The position numbers and the translations under genes were made by a program. Below the pieces are notes generated by a model. It was not told where the DNA came from. It ran no database searches and was given only the letters and a program-made list of their open reading frames with translations. A DNA stretch of 64,000 bases from Rhodothermales bacterium (GTDB lineage: Bacteria; Bacteroidota; Rhodothermia; Rhodothermales; JABDKH01): positions 1 to 64,000 of the forward strand of contig JABDKO010000220.1 in the NCBI GenBank assembly GCA_013002165.1. The letters run 5' to 3'. How positions within the stretch are numbered: position 1 is the stretch's first letter; each line of letters opens with the position of its first letter. Of this stretch, positions 39,901-47,328 are shown piece by piece.

Positions 39901-40716
39901 TTAATACAGGATCATGTCGAATGTTCGGCGCAGCTCTCTGGTAACGGGATGTCCTGGTCCCAACAAAGTGAAGAGGGCTATGCATGCCTTTCGCGATCCG
40001 TCGTCATCGTAGTAGCGCTCTTTCCCGATTACGTCGATATATTTCTTGATCGCAGCGGACAGTTTTCCATCGACTACATCTTGCCCCGCTTTCATGTACA
40101 AATCGCGGACATCGCCCTCTGGCAACTGTAGCTCTCCGGAGGCGATCCCATGGATGTGCTTCAGGGTTTCGATACTGTCCCGAATCTGTATCTGCGATGG
40201 TTCACTGGCTTCCATGTTCGCGATGATTTTTTCAGCGGCGACAGGATCGCTGATCGCCCGTCGCTCTGCCAGGCTGTACGCCAGGAACGGATCCGCTGGA
40301 TCTTCAAGGATTGCTTTTTCCAGCATTTTTTCTGCGCGTTCACTGTCACCTGCTTCTATCGCTTCGAGAATCTGGGCTTTCACCGATTTGTCACCAGAGG
40401 GAAGTGTCGTTCCCAGCCAGTCGCGAATAGCATGCTCAGGTAAAGCTCCTGTGAACTCGCCGACTATTTGCCCTTTCCAGAACATTTTTACAGCTGGAAT
40501 CCCGCGTATTCCGTATTCGACCGCAAGATTTTGATTCTCATCAGTATTAACTTTTACCAATGTCCATTCGGGACCGGATTCACTGTCCAGCTTTTCCAGT
40601 GTGGGTCCGAGTACGCGACACGGTCCACACCAGGGAGCCCAGAAGTCAACTACGACAGGGCGTTCTTCGCTGGCGGAAATAACATCTTCTTGGAAATTCT
40701 GCACGTCAGATAACAT
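39901..40716 (-). CDS. Thioredoxin with C-terminal TPR-like region (CnoX/YbbN-like)
   Basis: VVDFWAPWCGPCRVLGPTLE active site; GIRGIPAVKMF; helical C-terminal extension. Confidence 0.9.
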   Translation of the reverse strand: MLSDVQNFQEDVISASEERPVVVDFWAPWCGPCRVLGPTLEKLDSESGPEWTLVKVNTDENQNLAVEYGIRGIPAVKMFWKGQIVGEFTGALPEHAIRDWLGTTLPSGDKSVKAQILEAIEAGDSERAEKMLEKAILEDPADPFLAYSLAERRAISDPVAAEKIIANMEASEPSQIQIRDSIETLKHIHGIASGELQLPEGDVRDLYMKAGQDVVDGKLSAAIKKYIDVIGKERYYDDDGSRKACIALFTLLGPGHPVTRELRRTFDMILY

Positions 40717-40763
40717 CCAGCAGTACCTTTATTTTCTCAGGGATTCAACAATTTTACGAGTCA

Positions 40764-41864
40764 ATGCACACAAATCTTATTCTAGCGTTTGCAGTCTCCA
40801 GCGCCGTAATTGTTTCCGGTTGTTCTCCTCAACAAAGCGCCGAATCATACGACCCCGCAAGTGATTCGCTCCGGTTCGACGGAGAAGTGCACCTGCGTAA
40901 CATCAAGCAATTGACGTTCGGCGGAAATAACGCCGAAGCTTACTGGAGTTTTGATGGAACCGAACTCGTATTTCAAAGCGATTGGGACGAGATCAATGAC
41001 CAGGGATGTGATCAAATCTTCACCATGCCGATCGACGCAGACGGCCGGCCGGACTACAAGTTGGTCTCTACCGGCGATGGCCGCACGACCTGTTCATACT
41101 TTCTGCCGGATGGTCGCGTCGTTTATGGATCGACACACGAAGGTGGTCAGGAGTGCCCGGTGGGTGCACCGGTTGTGGGAGGTAGTTATGTCTGGTCGAT
41201 CTACGATTCGTATGACATCTATGTCGCGAACGCTGATGGTTCTGAAACTGAGCTCCTCATCGGCGGGCCGGGCTACGATGCCGAGGCCACTGTATCCCCG
41301 GATGGAAAGTGGATCATCTTCACATCTACCCGCACAGGCGATCTGGAACTGTGGCGCTATGAAATCGAAACCGGAGATCTGCTTCAGCTTACCAGCGGAC
41401 TTGGCTACGACGGTGGCGCGTTCTTCTCACGCGACTCACAGCAAATAGTCTGGCGAGCGAGCAGGCCAACCGGAGAGGCTGCCGAAAAGTACAAGACTCT
41501 CCTGGCAGCAAACTCCGTTGAACCTTCGGATCTGGAAATTTTTGTTGCCGATATCGATGGATCAAACGCACGTCAGGTTACTAACCTTGGAGGAGCAAAC
41601 TGGGCTCCATTTTTTCATCCTTCCGGTGAAAAGATTCTGTTCACGACGAATCATCATATGATGGATACTGATCCGCGCCAGTTTGACATCTTCATGATGG
41701 ATCTGGATGGAACGGGGCTCGAGCAGATCACGTACTCGGGGACGTTTGATGCATTCCCCATGTTCTCTTATGACGGCTCGAAGCTCGCCTTCTCGTCCAA
41801 TCGCAATGTCTCCAGAACACCGACACGCGACACCAATGTGTTCGTTGCGGACTGGGTAGAATAG
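40764..41864 (+). CDS. TolB-like/PD40 beta-propeller lipoprotein
   Basis: Lipobox VIVSGC; repeated SPDGKWIIFTSTRTGDLELWR, SYDGSKLAFSSNRN. Confidence 0.85.
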   Translation: MHTNLILAFAVSSAVIVSGCSPQQSAESYDPASDSLRFDGEVHLRNIKQLTFGGNNAEAYWSFDGTELVFQSDWDEINDQGCDQIFTMPIDADGRPDYKLVSTGDGRTTCSYFLPDGRVVYGSTHEGGQECPVGAPVVGGSYVWSIYDSYDIYVANADGSETELLIGGPGYDAEATVSPDGKWIIFTSTRTGDLELWRYEIETGDLLQLTSGLGYDGGAFFSRDSQQIVWRASRPTGEAAEKYKTLLAANSVEPSDLEIFVADIDGSNARQVTNLGGANWAPFFHPSGEKILFTTNHHMMDTDPRQFDIFMMDLDGTGLEQITYSGTFDAFPMFSYDGSKLAFSSNRNVSRTPTRDTNVFVADWVE

Positions 41865-42235
41865 CAGCTGCCAGTAGCCAGGGTTTGCCGAGCATCGCTG
41901 GTCAATAAATTCCCTGGTGAATATTGCGTCGCCGGGTCAGACAACACTTCCCGGCCAGCCACCATTCTCACGTTCGGTCGAGACACGGTTACCCGCGTCT
42001 CGCTGTCCAGACTGAGAACAGCGATTCCTCGTTGCCGTCACCGAATCGATCCTGAATAAATATGATCACCCGGGACGCGGCTGGTCCTATCGCCCGAAAA
42101 AGGCGATTCGGCTAGTTCGTCACGTTTTTGTGCCCCGAATCGCTTGGCGTTCAGACTGCAAATATCCGCCCTCTGATCATGAAACCGGCTTTTCTGGACT
42201 CTGAGGCCTGCTGAAACCTGATAGAGACTGAAAAG

Positions 42236-42249
42236 TTAGACGAGTCTAA
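42236..42249. promoter_or_regulatory. Candidate DtxR/MntR-family operator
   Basis: Perfect palindrome arms TTAGAC-GA-GTCTAA, 24 bp upstream of the metal ABC operon start codon. Confidence 0.6.
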
Positions 42250-42273
42250 AAATCTTGTCAAACTCCGGGATCC

Positions 42274-43215
42274 ATGTCGAAACAGATTACTGTCGTTGCA
42301 TTATTCACCTTGTTGATCTCCGCCTGTGCCCCGGCCGGTAGCGGTGAGAAAGATCTGTCATCTGCGCCAACCCTGAAAGTAGTCGCCACGACGAACATGG
42401 TAGCCGACCTGGTCCGGACCATCGGAGGCGACCATGTCGATCTTGTTTCATTGATGGGCCCCGGTATTGATCCACATCTGTACAAGGCAAGCGAGGGTGA
42501 CGTGGCAAGGATGGCTGGCGCCGACGTGATATTTTATGGCGGCCTCCATCTTGAGGGCAAGATGGTCGATATTTTTGAACAGATGGACTCGCGAGGGAAG
42601 AGAGCCGTAGCGGTAACAGATGGAATAGATCGCGAGAAGCTTATCGAGTCAGAGGTTTTTGGAGGACACTACGACCCGCATGTATGGTTTGATGTCACAC
42701 TCTGGCAGGATGCCGCACAGTATGTCACGGAGTATCTATCCGACATCAATAGTGTTAATCAAGCCGTGTACCGGTCCAACCTTGACACATACCTGCAGGC
42801 ACTTTCTGAAACGGATACGTGGGTACGAACAGAGGTCAACACACTTGATCCCGGCCAACGCGTTCTCATAACATCGCACGATGCTTTCGGTTATTTTGGC
42901 CGCGCTTACGATTTCGAAGTATATGGGCTTCAGGGCATCAGCACAGTGGCAGAAGCAGGCACAGCAGACGTACAAAGTCTATCGACCATGGTCGCTGAAA
43001 GACGCATCCCGGCCATGTTCGTAGAGTCGTCAGTACCACGGAGGGGGATCGAGGCTGTACAGCAGGCAGTCCGCGCAAAAGGATTTGATGTGACCATCGG
43101 AGGAAGTCTGTTTTCGGACGCACTTGGAGTAGAAGGAACTCCCGAAGGTACGTATACTGGTATGATTCGGCACAACGTAACCACAATCATTAGTGGCCTG
43201 AGCGCTACAGAGTGA
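42274..43215 (+). CDS. Metal (Mn/Zn/Fe) ABC transporter substrate-binding lipoprotein, TroA/MntA-like
   Basis: GPGIDPHLYKASEGD, YDPHVWFDV, LITSHDAFGYFGRAY. Confidence 0.93.
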   Translation: MSKQITVVALFTLLISACAPAGSGEKDLSSAPTLKVVATTNMVADLVRTIGGDHVDLVSLMGPGIDPHLYKASEGDVARMAGADVIFYGGLHLEGKMVDIFEQMDSRGKRAVAVTDGIDREKLIESEVFGGHYDPHVWFDVTLWQDAAQYVTEYLSDINSVNQAVYRSNLDTYLQALSETDTWVRTEVNTLDPGQRVLITSHDAFGYFGRAYDFEVYGLQGISTVAEAGTADVQSLSTMVAERRIPAMFVESSVPRRGIEAVQQAVRAKGFDVTIGGSLFSDALGVEGTPEGTYTGMIRHNVTTIISGLSATE

Positions 43216-43226
43216 CACTCGATTGA

Positions 43227-44012
43227 ATGCCCTTGACTGATCAAAGACGGCACGCCATTGAAGTACGCGACCTGACAGTCGCTTACCATGAAAAACCTGT
43301 CCTGTGGGATATTGACCTTGACGTTCCAGCTGGCGTGTTGATGGCCATTGTCGGGCCAAACGGTGCCGGAAAGACAACCCTTATCAAGGCTATTCTCGGG
43401 CTTATTAGAACCGCGGCCGGGGAGGTGTCGATTCTCGGCCACAAGTACAAGCGACAACGCAACCGGGTAGCATATGTCCCGCAGCGTGGATCCGTTGACT
43501 GGGACTTCCCCACAAGCGTCCTGGACGTCGTTACTATGGGACGCTACGGTCGGATCGGGTGGGTGCGAAGGCCTTCTCGAACGGACAAAGACCTTGCGGT
43601 CAAGGCACTTGAAAAGGTCGGGATGGATCAATTCAGAAAACGTCAGATCAGCGAGCTATCTGGAGGTCAACAGCAGCGAGTATTTCTCGCACGTGCACTC
43701 GTTCAGGACGCGGACGTGTATTTCATGGACGAACCGTTTCAGGGAGTAGATGCGGTTACCGAACGGGCGATTGTCGAAATCCTGCGTGACTTGCGTCGGC
43801 ACAACAAAACAGTCGTTGTAGTGCATCATGATCTCCAGACCGTAGAAGAGTATTTCGACTATGTGATGCTGCTGAATATCAGAAAGATTGCGAGCGGGCC
43901 GGTCGCGGAAGTATTCAATTCTGAAAACTTGAGAATTACGTATGGCGGTAGAGTCGCTTTCTTGAAGCCGACAGCTTCTGCAGATATTACGCAATCTCAA
44001 AAGCCAGGTTAA
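43227..44012 (+). CDS. Metal ABC transporter ATPase
   Basis: [43 protein letters not shown]. Confidence 0.94.
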   Translation: MPLTDQRRHAIEVRDLTVAYHEKPVLWDIDLDVPAGVLMAIVGPNGAGKTTLIKAILGLIRTAAGEVSILGHKYKRQRNRVAYVPQRGSVDWDFPTSVLDVVTMGRYGRIGWVRRPSRTDKDLAVKALEKVGMDQFRKRQISELSGGQQQRVFLARALVQDADVYFMDEPFQGVDAVTERAIVEILRDLRRHNKTVVVVHHDLQTVEEYFDYVMLLNIRKIASGPVAEVFNSENLRITYGGRVAFLKPTASADITQSQKPG

Positions 44013-44023
44013 GTCCAATTCAA

Positions 44024-45148
44024 TTGATGGATCTACTCCAGCAGCTCATAACGGATTATACACTGCGCAATGTTGCGCTGGGATCTGCAGTACTTGGGAT
44101 GGTTGCCGGTACGCTCGGGTCGTTTGCACTGCTGCGTCAGCAGAGTCTTCTTGGAGATGCCGTGTCTCACGCCGCACTTCCCGGCGTTGTCATCGCATAC
44201 ATGTTAACCGGCTCAAAAGCACCTCTTGTGCTTATCCTCGGCGCCGCGTTAGCGGGCTGGGTAGCAACAGGCCTCGTCATGCTGACCGTTGCCAATACCC
44301 GAATCAAGTATGACTCGGCCCTCGGGATCGTCCTCTCTGTATTTTTCGGATTCGGCCTGGTGCTCCTGACCTTTTTGCAGAAAACACCCGATGCCAACCA
44401 GGCTGGTCTGGATACATTTCTCTTTGGACAGGCAGCGGCACTCGTGCATCGCGACGTCATCACGATGAGCATCGTCGGCGGGATATCCATCGTACTAATC
44501 ATTGTATTCTGGAAAGAGTTCAAGATGCTCTCGTTCGATTCCGACTTCGGCAAGAGCCTCGGATTCAATATGCGCTTTGCCGACATTTTACTGACTGCCC
44601 TCATAGTAATAGCGATCGTAATAGGCCTGCAAACAGTCGGAGTTGTCCTTATGAGTGCAATGATCATCGCCCCGGCTGCTGCTGCTCGGCAATGGACAAA
44701 TCGCCTGAGCGGTATGATCGCGCTGTCGGCCCTTTTCGGTGCCGTGGCCGGTGTGGCTGGTGCAACGATCAGTAGTGTGCAATCCAATCTGCCGACCGGG
44801 CCCGTGGTCGTGTTGGGCGCTGGTGTTATTGTCACCGTCTCGATACTATTTGCTCCGGCACGAGGAGTGGTGTGGACGTGGATTCGTCAGTGGCGGAATG
44901 GTAAGCGATTAAGAATGGAGGCCGTAATGGTTGACCTGTTCACGCTGGCTGCCCATCACCATCGCGCAGACTACCCTCACGATGAGGCCGTCATCAACAT
45001 GATGACTAACATCACCGGCCGGTCTTTGAAGACGCTGGAAGCTCTGGAGGATCGGGGCCTGGCAACGAGGCTCGGTCCGTCCCAGTGGGCGCTTACCGAT
45101 GCAGGTGTCGCGCGCGTCCGAAGTATACTGGAGACGAGTGGTGCATAG
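44024..45148 (+). CDS. Metal ABC-3 permease with C-terminal winged-helix-like extension
   Basis: ABC-3 permease (LLGDAVSHAALPGVVIAYML); C-terminal ~78 aa predicted soluble/wHTH-like. Confidence 0.9.
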   Translation: MMDLLQQLITDYTLRNVALGSAVLGMVAGTLGSFALLRQQSLLGDAVSHAALPGVVIAYMLTGSKAPLVLILGAALAGWVATGLVMLTVANTRIKYDSALGIVLSVFFGFGLVLLTFLQKTPDANQAGLDTFLFGQAAALVHRDVITMSIVGGISIVLIIVFWKEFKMLSFDSDFGKSLGFNMRFADILLTALIVIAIVIGLQTVGVVLMSAMIIAPAAAARQWTNRLSGMIALSALFGAVAGVAGATISSVQSNLPTGPVVVLGAGVIVTVSILFAPARGVVWTWIRQWRNGKRLRMEAVMVDLFTLAAHHHRADYPHDEAVINMMTNITGRSLKTLEALEDRGLATRLGPSQWALTDAGVARVRSILETSGA

Positions 45149-45238
45149 TATGTTGCATGTCATACCGCCCCGTTCGCCAGTGTCGGACCTGTTCGGTTCG
45201 GTTAACGCTCTCAGGTCACGCTTCGCCGAGGGATCAGG

Positions 45239-46351
45239 ATGACATCGGTCCAGTTCGAAATACAATTGATTGCGATCCTTGTGGCAGTGGCATGCGCCAT
45301 TCCAGGTGTGTTTCTGGTTTTGCGGAAAATGGCCATGATGTCCGACGCTATCAGTCACTCCATCCTTCCGGGCCTCGTCATCGCGTTCTTCCTTACTGGC
45401 ACTCTGAATTCGCCGTTGTTGATTGTCGGAGCTACTGCAACAGGATTGCTGACGGTACTTCTTGTCGAGAGTATCTCCAAAACGCGATTGCTTAAGGAGG
45501 ATGCCGCTATTGGACTGGCGTTTCCGGTGTTCTTCAGTATCGGCGTAATTCTTATTGCCCGCTTTGCCGGCGACATACATCTCGACGTCGACTCGGTACT
45601 GTTGGGTGAACTTGCATTCGCACCATTCAATCGTGTCTCACTGTTTGGGCGAGATCTCGGTCCGGCCGCGATGTGGACGATGATAGTTGTTGTTGTTATA
45701 AACGCGGCTTTCGTGGCTGTATTTTATAAAGAGCTGAAAATTGCCAGTTTCGATTCGGGATTGGCGGCGGCACTGGGATTTGTCCCGGCAGGCATACACT
45801 ACGGACTGATGACGTTGGTTTCTGCAACAGCGGTTGCAGCGTTCGATGCTGTGGGGTCCATTCTTGTTGTGGCTCTAATTGTTGGTCCGCCGGCGACTGC
45901 CTACCTGCTTACAAACAGACTGTCCGTAATGATTGGACTCAGTATTCTACTGGGCATGCTATCGGCGATCCTTGGTTACTGGTTCGCTCACTGGCTGGAT
46001 GCGTCGATTGCCGGTGCAATGGCAACGATGGTGGGCGTGGTATTCGTCATCGTCCTCTTTCTGGCACCGGGTAGAGGTGTGGCAGCAGTCTGGCGTCGCA
46101 GGTATCGCCAGAAGTGGACATTCGCTGAAAAAATGTTGGCGATACACCTGCACCACCACGAGGGTATGGTAGATGAAGCGCGCGAAAACAGAACCGCCCA
46201 CCTGCAGGAACACTTCAGCTGGGACGCGCGGTTCGCTGGTTCCGTCGTCGAGCGTGCAAAAGATGATGGATTCGTAACCGAAGGCGGTGGACTTCTGAAC
46301 CTTACCGAAGCCGGTAGGGCCCTGGCGAGAGAAGCGATAGTGCAAGCGTAA
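45239..46351 (+). CDS. Second metal ABC-3 permease with C-terminal winged-helix-like extension
   Basis: ABC-3 permease (MMSDAISHSILPGLVIAFFL); C-terminal soluble extension from ~46114. Confidence 0.9.
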   Translation: MTSVQFEIQLIAILVAVACAIPGVFLVLRKMAMMSDAISHSILPGLVIAFFLTGTLNSPLLIVGATATGLLTVLLVESISKTRLLKEDAAIGLAFPVFFSIGVILIARFAGDIHLDVDSVLLGELAFAPFNRVSLFGRDLGPAAMWTMIVVVVINAAFVAVFYKELKIASFDSGLAAALGFVPAGIHYGLMTLVSATAVAAFDAVGSILVVALIVGPPATAYLLTNRLSVMIGLSILLGMLSAILGYWFAHWLDASIAGAMATMVGVVFVIVLFLAPGRGVAAVWRRRYRQKWTFAEKMLAIHLHHHEGMVDEARENRTAHLQEHFSWDARFAGSVVERAKDDGFVTEGGGLLNLTEAGRALAREAIVQA

Positions 46352-46425
46352 CCAGGAACTGGCAACTAGCAACTAGGAACTGGCAACTAGGAACTAGGAA
46401 CTAGCAACTAGGAACTAGGAACCAG
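46349..46425 (+). repeat. Heptanucleotide tandem repeat, 11 units including a degenerate first one, consensus SAACTRG
   Basis: taaccag gaactgg caactag caactag gaactgg caactag gaactag gaactag caactag gaactag gaaccag. Confidence 0.95.
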
Positions 46426-46469
46426 AAACAAACAACCCCGAACCTGCAATCGAAGATCACAGGCCGGGG
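46421..46469 (-). terminator. Probable intrinsic terminator downstream of the candidate ncRNA
   Basis: On minus strand CCCCGGCCTG...CAGGTTCGGGG then TTGTTTGTTTCTGG. Confidence 0.6.
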
Positions 46470-46481
46470 CTATTCGTCAAA

Positions 46482-46667
46482 ATGCTGCCACAACCCCGCA
46501 TGTATGAAGAACCCCTTCATGACACAGTGGGCACCGCTCGCGCTCTTTCGCCTTCCGCGGTCCGTAGAATACGGTGACTCTTTCGAGATGCGGCCTGGTG
46601 GCCGAGCACGAAGGATGGTTCCCTCAAGTATAGCTGTTAGGTTCTTACTTGATCAGGGCTGCAGCAA
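46482..46667 (-). ncRNA. ssrS: Candidate structured ncRNA, possibly 6S RNA
   Basis: ~186-nt noncoding stretch downstream of zapA; closing helix TGCTGC/GCAGCA; internal hairpins; downstream terminator; zapA-ssrS synteny known from other bacteria. Confidence 0.5.
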
Positions 46668-46711
46668 CTACCTACTTGTACCACTTTGGTGGTTACAAGA
46701 TTCAAATTCAA

Positions 46712-47044
46712 TTACACTTCCTGAGGTTCGAGATCGAGTTGTATTTTACTACTAACTTCTTCTCCGAGTGCTTTAGCAAGTAGAGTATCCATCGCAAACA
46801 ACTCACGCGTAATTCGAGAATCGGTTTCATCCGCGTGCTGCTTAAGCTGATACAGTTCTTCCGTTACCGAAAGTGCCGTTATCACTGCAGTGGTCAGTTC
46901 ATGCGCCTTGGGATGTGCAGCTTGAAATGCTCTCATGCGTGTGTCAAGATTAGAGGCAACCTCGAGTGTGAAGTCGACTTGTGACTCTTTGACCCGAAGT
47001 GAATAATCCTTACCAAGGATTCTGACACTGACTGACTTTTCCAT
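46712..47044 (-). CDS. zapA: Cell division protein ZapA
   Basis: VSVRILGKDYSLRVKE...VASNLDTRMRAFQ...TTAVITALSVTEELYQL. Confidence 0.88.
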   Translation of the reverse strand: MEKSVSVRILGKDYSLRVKESQVDFTLEVASNLDTRMRAFQAAHPKAHELTTAVITALSVTEELYQLKQHADETDSRITRELFAMDTLLAKALGEEVSSKIQLDLEPQEV

Positions 47045-47047
47045 GTG

Positions 47048-47287
47048 CTACTTCTCCTCCAGAAATCGATCAATGGTGGCGATATACCCTTCAAGCTGAC
47101 CACGAAGAGCATCCCGATCGGAGTCGACAACAATTGCGAGACTGTCGCCCTTTCTCTTCCGGTCGCCCCAAACGTCATCAATAGTATCCGACATCCTTTG
47201 GTTATCCGATTTCAGTCGGTCAATTTCATGCGCTGCAGACGCAACCCGTTTTTTCAATTGGGCGAGCCCGTCCGGTTGGTGTGCCAT
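47048..47287 (-). CDS. Small coiled-coil protein (ZapB-like by context)
   Basis: Short heptad-rich ORF abutting zapA on the same strand. Confidence 0.65.
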   Translation of the reverse strand: MAHQPDGLAQLKKRVASAAHEIDRLKSDNQRMSDTIDDVWGDRKRKGDSLAIVVDSDRDALRGQLEGYIATIDRFLEEK

Positions 47288-47328
47288 GTCGATCCCGTCA
47301 GTCGAGTTATACGATCGTAATATAACAG

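Noticed and set aside
42095-42165. Imperfect inverted repeat AAGGCGATTCGG...CCGAATCGCTT as a terminator
   Set aside because: Long loop, bulged stem and no T-tract; position within intergenic region not diagnostic
46349-46425. CRISPR array
   Set aside because: Unit is 7 bp with no spacers, no cas genes; simple tandem repeat
46482-46667. RNase P RNA, tmRNA or SRP RNA
   Set aside because: Lacks the GAGGAAAGTCCGGGC block, a tRNA-like 3' end, or the GGAAGG/AGCAG SRP core; length and synteny fit 6S better
46504-46755. 83-aa + strand ORF over the post-zapA region
   Set aside because: Overlaps the candidate structured RNA and zapA end, no protein-like features
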